Assembly (NCBI GenBank): GCA_016779505.1
Contig: JADHNM010000019.1
Span: 1 to 17,616 of the forward strand
Direction of reading: 5' to 3'
Source: SAR86 cluster bacterium
GTDB lineage: Bacteria > Pseudomonadota > Gammaproteobacteria > Magnimaribacterales > D2472
Length of the DNA stretch: 17,616 bases
Shown: positions 1-6,859 of the stretch, piece by piece
Layout: the number at the start of each line of letters is the position of its first letter
Numbering within the stretch: position 1 is the first letter of the stretch
Position numbers and translations under genes: made by a program
The notes under the pieces: generated by a model
Database searches by the model: none
The model's input: only the letters and a program-made list of their open reading frames with translations
What the model was told of the DNA's origin: nothing

Positions 1-132
1 ATGGCAATTTTTTATATCTATACATTTGTACCAATTGTTAGTTATTCTATAGCTGCATATTTATTATTTTCGCATTCTCTTTCAAGGGAAGAGCATGCAG
101 AAATAAAGCTAAATTTACAAAAAAGTTTATGA
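1..132 (+). CDS. 3' end of an MFS_2 / GPH-type transporter (partial)
   Basis: The reading frame is open from the first base and ends in TGA at 130-132. The 43 visible residues form one hydrophobic helix (about residues 4-24, ending in AAYLLFSH) followed by a charged tail, SREEHAEIKLNLQ. A last membrane helix followed by a (T/S)RExHAEI tail is typical of the C-terminus of glycoside-pentoside-hexuronide cation symporters of the major facilitator superfamily, as I recall that family. The codon at base 1 happens to be ATG, so a 43-residue stand-alone membrane peptide is the alternative, but the tail signature makes a truncated transporter more likely. The stop overlaps the rubredoxin start as ATGA, implying co-transcription. 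The transported substrate cannot be inferred. Confidence 0.55.
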   Translation: MAIFYIYTFVPIVSYSIAAYLLFSHSLSREEHAEIKLNLQKSL

Positions 133-299
133 ATTACCAAAAATTTGAATGTGTGATCTGCGGTCATATTTACGACGAAGAGTTTGGCGATCCGGATGGT
201 GGAATACCTGCTGGCACAAAATGGGAAGATATTCCAGACGATTGGGTTTGCCCTGATTGTGGCGTCAGTAAGTTTGACTATGAACCGATGGACTCTTAG
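129..299 (+). CDS. Rubredoxin
   Basis: This 56-residue protein is too short for many gene callers but is unmistakable: two CxxCG-type knuckles, Cys8-Val-Ile-Cys11-Gly and Cys41-Pro-Asp-Cys44-Gly, hold one iron atom in an FeS4 centre. The central GDPDGGIPAGTKWEDIPDDW region is the rubredoxin consensus, and the length is that of a normal single-domain rubredoxin. It is a small cytoplasmic one-electron carrier, classically serving alkane hydroxylases or oxygen and peroxide reductases. The start overlaps the stop of the upstream transporter (ATGA, 129-132), and its TAG stop overlaps the stop of the convergent cupin gene. Its redox partner is not identifiable; the nearby Rieske oxygenase needs an electron donor, but it lies on the opposite strand and no direct link can be shown. 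Confidence 0.95.
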   Translation: MNYQKFECVICGHIYDEEFGDPDGGIPAGTKWEDIPDDWVCPDCGVSKFDYEPMDS

Positions 300-745
300 A
301 GAGTATTTTTTTTGATCAATCTATCAAGAGTTGCTTGGCCTATTACAGCCCCATCTTTATCCAAAGATTCAGCTAGCAATCCATCAGGAGCATAGAGATT
401 AAATAAAACAAGAGCGCCGTTTGAACCACCTTTTTCCATGTGCACATCTCCAGGCTCTTTATGCGCATAATCACCTGCAGATCTAATTTTGGTTACGGTT
501 TCTTCTCCAGAAGCTAAATCAATATCAATAACATGCAGCTCTCCCTCAAGAACCACAGATGATACTTCGGCTGTATGTCTGTGAAAATGGCAATAACAAT
601 CTGGTTCCCATCTGTAAAGAATATCCACATGACCATCTTGGTTTGCATTCAAAAGCGCCGCTGAATAATCTATTGGATAGTCAAAATCATCACCGCCTTG
701 AAAACGTTTCCAATGAAGATCTTCATTTTTAAAAAGGTTAATCAT
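296..745 (-). CDS. Cupin-domain protein, probable metal-dependent enzyme
   Basis: This 149-residue protein has one cupin beta-barrel. Cupin motif 1 is visible as His53-Phe-His55-Arg-His57 with Glu60 and a GELHV strand (68-72); motif 2 is GDYAHKEPGDVH with His102. The His/His/Glu/His set would bind one Fe, Mn or Ni ion. The family includes small dioxygenases (for example 2,4'-dihydroxyacetophenone dioxygenase-like proteins), isomerases and sensors, so the reaction is not assignable. Its ATG overlaps the TGA of the upstream Rieske gene (742-745), so the two are translationally coupled; together with the amidohydrolase and SDR it probably acts on a ring-oxidation intermediate. It is the last gene of the minus-strand cluster and its TAA overlaps the convergent rubredoxin stop. 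Confidence 0.8.
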   Translation of the reverse strand: MINLFKNEDLHWKRFQGGDDFDYPIDYSAALLNANQDGHVDILYRWEPDCYCHFHRHTAEVSSVVLEGELHVIDIDLASGEETVTKIRSAGDYAHKEPGDVHMEKGGSNGALVLFNLYAPDGLLAESLDKDGAVIGQATLDRLIKKNTL

Positions 746-1737
746 TGATCTATATTCAAAGCTTCAATTGCTTCTGCCTCGTTATATTCTACATAGAAAG
801 ATGAGAAATGTTTTCTAAATTTAGCAATGGGCCCATCTGAATCACATAAAACAGGCTTAGAGGCATATTTCTTATTTTCCCAAACAGGAATATCTTCTTT
901 TACTTGTTTGTTTATATCAGCAATTATTGCAGCACCAACACCGCCTGAAGGAACTTTTCCATCAACTTTTTTCTGAAGAAAAGAAAATCTTGTAATCACT
1001 TCTTCATTTTCTGTTGGAGTAGTTGAGCCTAAGAGCAGGGTATCGCATATACCTTCAAATTTTGTAAAATTATCTCCGGGTCCATTTGAGGCGCCTGAAA
1101 TTTTTCCTTTAACAACCCCCCGAGGTGTTTCCATGTTTGCTTGTTGGGAGAAAAACCTTTTTTGCTTGTCATAACTTACTTCAAATTCTGGATAGGATAC
1201 AACGCCATGAACATACATGAAGTGCGCAGCATCCACTGCATTTTCAGCCATGTCCTGAATATGACATTTAATTTCATATTCATATTTCTCGAACTCATCT
1301 CCCCATTCAGGATCAATAACCTCTGGATAGGTTTCCACATCATAATGCGGTTGCACACCATGCGGATGGTACCAAGCATAAATTAAGTTATTTCTTTCAA
1401 CAGTTGGATATTTAAAAATCTGAGTATCTTTTGCTTTTTGGGGAATATTTTTTGCGTAGGGTATCTCTCCTATTTTGCCATCAGCTTTCCATCTCCATGC
1501 GTGAAAAGGGCATTCAATACATTCTCCATTTACAATGCCTCCATGTCCGAGGTGCGCTCCAAGGTGAGGGCAGTATGCGTCTAACATGCTAACTTCTCCA
1601 TTGGTCGTTCTAAAAAGCACTTGATCTTGAGCAAAATAGCGAACCGACTTTACATCGCCGGGCTTTAACTCATCCGCATACTCAACAACATACCAACCAA
1701 AAGGAATTGGCATTGGATATCTTTTTTTATTACTCAT
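742..1737 (-). CDS. Rieske non-heme iron oxygenase, KshA-like
   Basis: This 331-residue protein has an N-terminal Rieske domain and a C-terminal mononuclear-iron domain. The [2Fe-2S] ligands are Cys56-x-His58 and Cys76-x2-His79, in CPHLGAHLGHGG and CPFHAW. The iron-site signature is Asn166-Ala-Val-Asp169-Ala-Ala-His172-x4-His177-Gly. The PFHxW and EIPYAKNIPQKAK stretches resemble the oxygenase component of 3-ketosteroid 9-alpha-hydroxylase (KshA) and the related Neverland/DAF-36 cholesterol desaturases rather than naphthalene-type dioxygenases. The expected reaction is NAD(P)H- and O2-dependent hydroxylation or desaturation of a hydrophobic ring compound. No ferredoxin reductase is encoded nearby, so electrons must come from elsewhere. 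It lies 8 bases after the amidohydrolase and overlaps the cupin by 4. The steroid-like substrate is an inference. Confidence 0.88.
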   Translation of the reverse strand: MSNKKRYPMPIPFGWYVVEYADELKPGDVKSVRYFAQDQVLFRTTNGEVSMLDAYCPHLGAHLGHGGIVNGECIECPFHAWRWKADGKIGEIPYAKNIPQKAKDTQIFKYPTVERNNLIYAWYHPHGVQPHYDVETYPEVIDPEWGDEFEKYEYEIKCHIQDMAENAVDAAHFMYVHGVVSYPEFEVSYDKQKRFFSQQANMETPRGVVKGKISGASNGPGDNFTKFEGICDTLLLGSTTPTENEEVITRFSFLQKKVDGKVPSGGVGAAIIADINKQVKEDIPVWENKKYASKPVLCDSDGPIAKFRKHFSSFYVEYNEAEAIEALNIDQ

Positions 1738-1745
1738 TATTTTAT

Positions 1746-2612
1746 CTATAGTTTTAAAAGTTTTTGTGCATTTTCACCAAGAAATTTTGGCCAAACCTCA
1801 TCTTTGAATGGCACGCTATCCATTTCTGCAAATATTTTATCTAATGATAATCCCATCGGGAAATAGCCAGCATACATAATTTTATTGATACCACGAGTAT
1901 TAGCAAAATTAATAATGTCTTGGGGGTAATGTTTTGGTGAGAAAGCGCTAGTTGAATAGTATAAATTAGGATATTTGAGCATTAATTTACAAGCCAAGGC
2001 TGTCCAAGGCTCTGCACCATGACGCATCACAAATTTTAATTCAGGAAAATACCAGCAAACCTCATCAACGAGCTCCACCTTTTGAGGAGCCATTGGTATT
2101 CTAGGGCCTGGCACTCCCACGCAACAAAAAAAAGGTAGATCGAGTTCCACACACATTTCATAAATTGGGTGCCACTTTGGATCATTAATAGCAATTTGAG
2201 GATACATACCAGATGGAAAAGCGCTCACTGCTTTAATCCCAAAAGTTTCGTAATGTCTTTTTATATTCTCAGCTTCATTTTCAACATTGGGATTTACAGG
2301 CAGATCAAAAAAGAATCTATCTGAGTGATTTTTTGCAGCTTCAATTTTAACCTCTGATTTCTCATGAAATCCTATCATGGCTTGATTAATATGAAATTTA
2401 TCCATTTGCTCAATGGTGTATTGAATAAAATCATCATGTGAACCAGTTTCAGGAATATCTTTGAACATATATTGAGCAGGCATTTTAAACATAGACTTTG
2501 ATTCTTCATCACGCAGAAGAGGCTCCATGAATTTATACCAATCTGATCTATCTTCTTGCTCAGGAATTCCTAGCATTAGGTCAATGGTATGGATGTCTTT
2601 GTTAATTGCCAT
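1746..2612 (-). CDS. Amidohydrolase-superfamily protein with degenerate metal site
   Basis: This 288-residue protein has the overall plan of the ACMSD/LigY-like amidohydrolase family (Amidohydro_2): an N-terminal strand, a TIM barrel, and the terminal helix signature FLGENAQKLLKL. The catalytic positions are unusual. The N-terminal HxH is absent (HTIDLMLG at 8-15), the strand-5 histidine region reads FFCCVGVPG (161-169), and the usual GSDYP or GTDWP Asp region reads AGYFPMG (248-254). His198 in MRHGAEPW is the only obvious retained ligand-like residue. Canonical relatives decarboxylate or hydrolyse ring-cleavage products; this one may work without metal or have lost hydrolase activity. It stands between an SDR and a Rieske oxygenase in one catabolic cluster. 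No Shine-Dalgarno sequence is evident at its ATG, so a leaderless or short-leader start is possible. Confidence 0.82.
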   Translation of the reverse strand: MAINKDIHTIDLMLGIPEQEDRSDWYKFMEPLLRDEESKSMFKMPAQYMFKDIPETGSHDDFIQYTIEQMDKFHINQAMIGFHEKSEVKIEAAKNHSDRFFFDLPVNPNVENEAENIKRHYETFGIKAVSAFPSGMYPQIAINDPKWHPIYEMCVELDLPFFCCVGVPGPRIPMAPQKVELVDEVCWYFPELKFVMRHGAEPWTALACKLMLKYPNLYYSTSAFSPKHYPQDIINFANTRGINKIMYAGYFPMGLSLDKIFAEMDSVPFKDEVWPKFLGENAQKLLKL

Positions 2613-2629
2613 GAGTAGATTTTAAACAA

Positions 2630-2657
2630 TATTTATGCGGAATTTCTTTTTTTTCAA
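2630..2657 (-). promoter_or_regulatory. Possible promoter before the amidohydrolase-Rieske-cupin genes
   Basis: The roughly 100-base gap between the SDR and the amidohydrolase is the largest gap in the minus-strand cluster. On the minus strand it contains TTGAAA (2657-2652), 16 bases, then TAAATA (2635-2630), embedded in an A-tract. This would start transcription only about 10 bases before the ATG at 2612, consistent with the absence of a Shine-Dalgarno sequence. In an AT-rich genome such matches are common, so this is tentative. Confidence 0.25.
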
Positions 2658-2712
2658 AAAAACGATGAATACTTTTATTTAACTTGACGTATAAATATCA
2701 TTCGATACCCCT

Positions 2713-3489
2713 CTATGACATAAACTCTCCACCGTTTACATCTAAATTTGCTCCAGTGATAACTTTTGCAAGATCTGAGATTAGAAATAATGCAGCATTA
2801 GCGCAGTCACTATCATCTGGAATGATGCCTAATGGTATATCTTTAGTAACCCCATCAATTACATCTTTTGGCTCAACACCCATAGATTCAGCAGTAAAAT
2901 TTACATACATTTCAACAGGCGGACCCCACATCCAGCCCATGTAGACAGAATTAACTCTTATTCCTTTTGGACCGAGCTCTTTTGCAAGAATTTTAGTCGC
3001 TGTCGATAGGGCGCCTTTTGATGCAGCATAACCCCCCTGAGTAGGTAAGGGTTTTTTAGTTATTAGACTATTGATCATCACGATCGCACCCTGTTGATTG
3101 GGTGTCATTTCCTTAACAGCTGCCATAGTTAAATTCATGGTGCCAAAAAAATTTGTGTTCATGGTTTCTTGCCAATCAGAAAAATCAGAATCTTCAATCT
3201 CTTTAAAGTCACCAGCTCGATAGGCACTATTAATTAGTCCATCTAGCTTTCCATATGTTTTGACTGTTTCATCAACTAAATTTTTGCAGTCTTCGGGTTT
3301 GGTAATATCACAAGGAATTGCTATCACATCTGAATGTTTACCAATTTCATCTTTAAGTTTATTTAATAGATCGGAGGATCTTGCAGCTATAGCAATTTTT
3401 GCACCTTCTCTTGCAGCACCATAAGCTAGTTCTTGACCTAAACCTGGTCCAATACCAGAAACAATTACAACTTTGTCTTTTAATAACAT
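2713..3489 (-). CDS. Short-chain dehydrogenase/reductase (SDR)
   Basis: This 258-residue protein has a classical SDR Rossmann fold. The nucleotide loop is Ser11-Gly-Ile-Gly-Pro-Gly-Leu-Gly18, the GPGLG variant of TGxxxGxG. CDIT at 60-63 is the usual adenine-contact region, and the catalytic residues are Ser141, Tyr154 and Lys158 (YAASKGAL). The common NNAG is replaced by NSAY (87-90). The C-terminal GANLDVNGGEFM is the SDR closing motif. It should oxidise or reduce an alcohol/ketone using NAD(P). AGGAA lies just before the ATG, and the gene follows the sulfotransferase by 8 bases, so it is co-transcribed with it. The WMWGPPVEMYVNF substrate loop (191-203) suggests a bulky hydrophobic substrate; the identity is unknown. 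Confidence 0.88.
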   Translation of the reverse strand: MLLKDKVVIVSGIGPGLGQELAYGAAREGAKIAIAARSSDLLNKLKDEIGKHSDVIAIPCDITKPEDCKNLVDETVKTYGKLDGLINSAYRAGDFKEIEDSDFSDWQETMNTNFFGTMNLTMAAVKEMTPNQQGAIVMINSLITKKPLPTQGGYAASKGALSTATKILAKELGPKGIRVNSVYMGWMWGPPVEMYVNFTAESMGVEPKDVIDGVTKDIPLGIIPDDSDCANAALFLISDLAKVITGANLDVNGGEFMS

Positions 3490-3497
3490 TTCATTTC

Positions 3498-4637
3498 CTA
3501 TTTTATATATTGATTGATGTAGTCATGAAAGTGGCTATCAATGAATGAACTTTCTAAACCAAATTCTTCAAGTGAATATTGATGAGCTCCCATTTCATGC
3601 TGATTCTCTTCTTTCCATGCTTTCATTGCGTTTTCTGCTTGATCTGTAAAATCCTCATCAATGAAGTTATAAACCTCATTCATTTCAAGAATGGGATCTT
3701 TAATCATTTTATTGAATTCAAGATCAAGGAAATTATCTTTATTTTCATTGCTAACTTGCATACAGTGATTCAGCACTTTTGCTAATTTGTGAGCCCAATG
3801 ATGACCAATTTCATTTTTATTATATGAATTTGTCAAAGGTTCAAATAAATTTGCACACATTGAACAAAAAGATGGAACCGTTTTCAAAGGATCTCTATGC
3901 GTTTGTATAACTTTTGAATCTGGAAATATTTCCAAAAATTTATCTATGAATCCTAAATGATGGGGTGATTTTAAAACCCATCTTTTCTTTTCTCTTCCGG
4001 GATTCTGCCATTGAAGGTACTGAAGCATTATTTTAAGTTGAGCGTATGCATGAATGTGATCTTGGGACTCAACCCACTTTGAATAGGTTGGAAGTCTCAT
4101 AAATGATTCTGGGACAGTGCTAAAAAATGTATGCTCTAAGAGGAGGATTTCCTCATCGGCGCCCTTGTAGTCCCAAGGATGAATAGTTAGAGCCTCGGGC
4201 GAGGCTTGCATGACAGCCTCAACCTCAGCTTTTCCCATCTCCATTCTTTCATCTGGATGACCGCGAACTTCATTTGTAAGCATTGCTGGATATCTTCCTT
4301 CCCACCAAAGCATGGCAGTGTGCCTTGGGTCAGATGCAAGTAACCTGTGAGTCATGGTGCTCCCTGTTCTTGGAAGACCAACAATTACGACAGGAGATTT
4401 AATTTCTTCATTGAGTATTTCAGGGTGATGCATGCAAGTATCTTCAATCCTTAGCAAGTTAGCCAATATACCAATTAATCTTTGTTGCTGTGCCTCCATT
4501 CCAATATCATTTAAATCTGCTTCTTGGTTGATTGATTGAACAAGGCATTCAAATCCCTCTAAAAATAATGGATTACCAAAATACTCTAAATTCGTTTGAT
4601 TTTTTGCTGCATCAATTATTTGTTTTGAATTAAGCAT
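3498..4637 (-). CDS. PAPS-dependent sulfotransferase
   Basis: This 379-residue protein belongs to the Sulfotransfer_3-like family. The 5'-phosphosulfate loop is GLPRTGST (87-94), which matches the family's PRSGTT-like loop and is followed by THRLLASDP. The 3'-phosphate site is represented by LKSPHHL (222-228) and THRDPLKTVPS (246-256). Such enzymes transfer sulfate from PAPS to hydroxyls or amines of small molecules, lipids or sugars in the cytoplasm. Length and motif order are normal and no motif is missing. A good ribosome site (GGAGA, 7 bases upstream) lies inside the preceding DUF1214 gene, and the two genes share one base at the TAATG junction, indicating translational coupling. The acceptor substrate is unknown; the gene order suggests it modifies the compound handled by the neighbouring oxygenase cluster. 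Confidence 0.88.
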   Translation of the reverse strand: MLNSKQIIDAAKNQTNLEYFGNPLFLEGFECLVQSINQEADLNDIGMEAQQQRLIGILANLLRIEDTCMHHPEILNEEIKSPVVIVGLPRTGSTMTHRLLASDPRHTAMLWWEGRYPAMLTNEVRGHPDERMEMGKAEVEAVMQASPEALTIHPWDYKGADEEILLLEHTFFSTVPESFMRLPTYSKWVESQDHIHAYAQLKIMLQYLQWQNPGREKKRWVLKSPHHLGFIDKFLEIFPDSKVIQTHRDPLKTVPSFCSMCANLFEPLTNSYNKNEIGHHWAHKLAKVLNHCMQVSNENKDNFLDLEFNKMIKDPILEMNEVYNFIDEDFTDQAENAMKAWKEENQHEMGAHQYSLEEFGLESSFIDSHFHDYINQYIK

Positions 4638-5719
4638 TAGCTTATCTCCATTGAATCAAGTTTTTTTATTAAAACCTTGGGGATTGGGTGGTTGGTTGCA
4701 CCAATCCATCGCAGGAGCATAGCCCCATTATTACGACCTTCAGTTATAAGATTATTTTTTAAATTTACAGGCAAATGACTAATATTAATGGTGATAGATT
4801 TATCTTGATTGAGAATAGCTGTAGATTCATTTATATGAATTGGGTAATGCCGATAGTCCAGAGATTCCATCCAGTAATTTTCTAATTGAAAGTTCCAATA
4901 TTCACAATCAGGTATATCAGTTGTAATTTCTAAATATTCGTTTTCATCGAATTCATAATAACCATGAAGATAACAGATTTTTGGATCTCCACCCGCAGCC
5001 TGAAAAAATGATTGATCGCCTAATGGCAATTTATTTCTATGATTTTTTTTAAATTCATGAACCCATTTCAAGAATGTTGATGCAGTTCCCTTTACAAAAG
5101 CCAAAGATTGATTTAGTTGAGTTTCCAGTTTTGCGGATGTTAAAAGCTCAGGAGTGGCAAGTGAGCTTGTAGTTTTGATATTAACTTTCGCATGAGTCTG
5201 AGAAAGTCTATTTTTGTATGTTTGTCGAACAATTAACATATTTGCATTTTTAGGAAGGGGTAAAAAATTTTCGGAATTAGTTACACCGCCAATATGCAAA
5301 ATAAAATTTCCTGAATCATCCACAATCATATCTTTGATATCAATCTCTCCGAGTGAGACCATGGTTCCATCTTTACTATATCTATTTTCTTTTATTCCAA
5401 AGCTCAAATACTCAACTTCTCCAATATTGCCATAAACTTCATAGACTTGATTTCCGTCTATATTTGCATTTAAGTAAATATTATCTGGATTGTCCGCGCC
5501 TATTTTTGCAGTTTCATGAGAGAGATTATAGAAAGAGGGCGTTGAAGGGTTTGAATGCTCCAGATTCATTTCTAATGATAAGCGCATCAGCCTCAGCAAG
5601 TATCTGTATCCCTCCGCTTGATCTGTTTCACTTAGTGAGGATTCTGATTCAATAATTGATCCAACCTCTTTAAGGTTTTCACAAAATAGATCCCACTTTT
5701 CTTTAAACAAATCAGCCAT
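4637..5719 (-). CDS. DUF1214-domain protein
   Basis: This 360-residue protein has no signal peptide. The C-terminal third carries the DUF1214 signature: a YWNFQLENYWMESLDYR stretch (about 275-291), then an INESTAILNQDKSITINIS strand pair and a final GAMLLRWIG segment. The N-terminal half (QVYEVYGNIGEVEYLSFGI) forms predicted beta-strands also seen in this family. The biochemical function of DUF1214 proteins is not established to my knowledge, although I recall them repeatedly next to sulfotransferases in mycobacteria and marine Proteobacteria. Here it is the first gene of the cluster and is coupled to the sulfotransferase by a one-base stop/start overlap, suggesting the two act on the same compound. 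An AAAGA-like weak ribosome site precedes the ATG. Confidence 0.72.
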   Translation of the reverse strand: MADLFKEKWDLFCENLKEVGSIIESESSLSETDQAEGYRYLLRLMRLSLEMNLEHSNPSTPSFYNLSHETAKIGADNPDNIYLNANIDGNQVYEVYGNIGEVEYLSFGIKENRYSKDGTMVSLGEIDIKDMIVDDSGNFILHIGGVTNSENFLPLPKNANMLIVRQTYKNRLSQTHAKVNIKTTSSLATPELLTSAKLETQLNQSLAFVKGTASTFLKWVHEFKKNHRNKLPLGDQSFFQAAGGDPKICYLHGYYEFDENEYLEITTDIPDCEYWNFQLENYWMESLDYRHYPIHINESTAILNQDKSITINISHLPVNLKNNLITEGRNNGAMLLRWIGATNHPIPKVLIKKLDSMEIS

Positions 5720-5786
5720 AGTTTTTCTTTTAGATTCTTTAAATTTATATTAAGGTTGATGTTTAATCAATGAATAGAACAATACA

Positions 5787-6857
5787 ATGCCAAAGCCACA
5801 AGAAAGAGATTTAGATGCCACAAAAGTTATTTTTAGCAACTGGATTGAGACAAAATTAGATGGAGCTACTGATCTGGATGTGGAGTTATTGGGAGGCCCT
5901 GAAAATACAGGCTTTTCAAATGAAACATTAAGTTTCAACGTTTCATATAATTTAGATAATGCAAAAATTAAGACCGGTATGGTGCTTCGATTCTATCCCG
6001 AAGGATTTTTTGTATTTCCTGACTATGATATTCATAAACAATTTTTGATAATGCAAAAACTAGCTGATCATGACATCAAAGTTCCAAAAGTCCTTTGGTA
6101 TGAGCCTAGTGATGAAGTTTTTGGAACTTCCTTTTATGTCATGGAAATGGCAAGTGGTGATGCTCCATCTGATAATCCTCCGTTTCATCAAGAAGGGTGG
6201 GTTGCTGATTCCTCTGAAGAGGTTAGAGAAAGGATTTGGTGGGGTTGGGTTGAGCAAATGGCTAAAATTCACCAAGTTGATATAGCGAATGATGATTTTG
6301 AATTTCTGAATAGACCAGAACTTGCTGAAGACTATCTTGATCAAGAATTAAATTATTACTTTAACTTTCATGAATGGGCTATGGACGATGAAGCTCATCC
6401 CGTAGCAGATCAAGCCCGTGAATGGCTAAAAGCCAATAAACCAAAACCAACTCAAGCTTCTATTCTTTGGGGTGATTGTAGATGTGCAAACATTATGTAT
6501 GATCCCGATGGGCAAGTGTCAGCTGTTTTGGATTGGGAAATGGCAGCTCTAGGTGATCCTTGTATGGATCTTGCATGGGGAATCGCAATTGATGATTGCA
6601 ACTCAAAAGGCGTCCATGTAGAAAGGTTGAGTGGTTTTCCTGGGCCCGTTGCAACCATTGCTAGATGGGAAGCGCTTACAGGGTTTAGTGCAGATGATTT
6701 TGATTACTATTATATTTTAGCCTTATACAAATTCACCGTAATTATGGTAAAAGTTGTTCGTAAACTAGAGCATTATGAGATTATGCCCATGGGTATGAAT
6801 GCGCATATCAACAATCACGTAACGCCAATGCTTGAAGCTAAACTAAAGGAGTTATAA
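5787..6857 (+). CDS. APH-family phosphotransferase (ACAD10/11-like kinase domain)
   Basis: This 356-residue protein has the protein-kinase-like fold of the phosphotransferase enzyme family (APH). N-terminal GGPENTGFSNET (36-47) resembles the nucleotide loop. The catalytic loop is Trp228-Gly-Asp230-Cys-Arg-Cys-Ala-Asn235, with Trp in place of the usual His before GD, as is common in this subgroup. The metal-binding motif is Asp249-Trp-Glu251, followed by GDPCMDLAW (256-264). Relatives include the N-terminal kinase of human ACAD10/11, which phosphorylates 4-hydroxyacyl-CoA, and many bacterial proteins of unknown substrate. It is divergent from the DUF1214 gene and directly followed, two bases later, by the aldehyde dehydrogenase. 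The ATG has only a weak ribosome site; another ATG at 5770 is out of frame. Confidence 0.85.
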   Translation: MPKPQERDLDATKVIFSNWIETKLDGATDLDVELLGGPENTGFSNETLSFNVSYNLDNAKIKTGMVLRFYPEGFFVFPDYDIHKQFLIMQKLADHDIKVPKVLWYEPSDEVFGTSFYVMEMASGDAPSDNPPFHQEGWVADSSEEVRERIWWGWVEQMAKIHQVDIANDDFEFLNRPELAEDYLDQELNYYFNFHEWAMDDEAHPVADQAREWLKANKPKPTQASILWGDCRCANIMYDPDGQVSAVLDWEMAALGDPCMDLAWGIAIDDCNSKGVHVERLSGFPGPVATIARWEALTGFSADDFDYYYILALYKFTVIMVKVVRKLEHYEIMPMGMNAHINNHVTPMLEAKLKEL

Positions 6858-6859
6858 CA

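Noticed and set aside
1141..1386. An 81-codon plus-strand open frame with hydrophobic stretches
   Set aside because: It lies antisense within the Rieske gene, over the conserved iron-site codons, with low-complexity Phe/Ile content typical of shadow frames in AT-rich DNA.
2647..2664. T-run/A-run symmetry as a rho-independent terminator
   Set aside because: It has no G+C stem and almost no loop; it is better seen as an A-tract.
5353..5655. A 100-codon plus-strand open frame inside the DUF1214 gene
   Set aside because: It is antisense to a well-supported gene, has no recognisable domain and reads as a shadow of the real frame.
6060..6344. Overlapping open frames on both strands within the phosphotransferase gene
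   Set aside because: The phosphotransferase frame carries all family motifs; the others have none.
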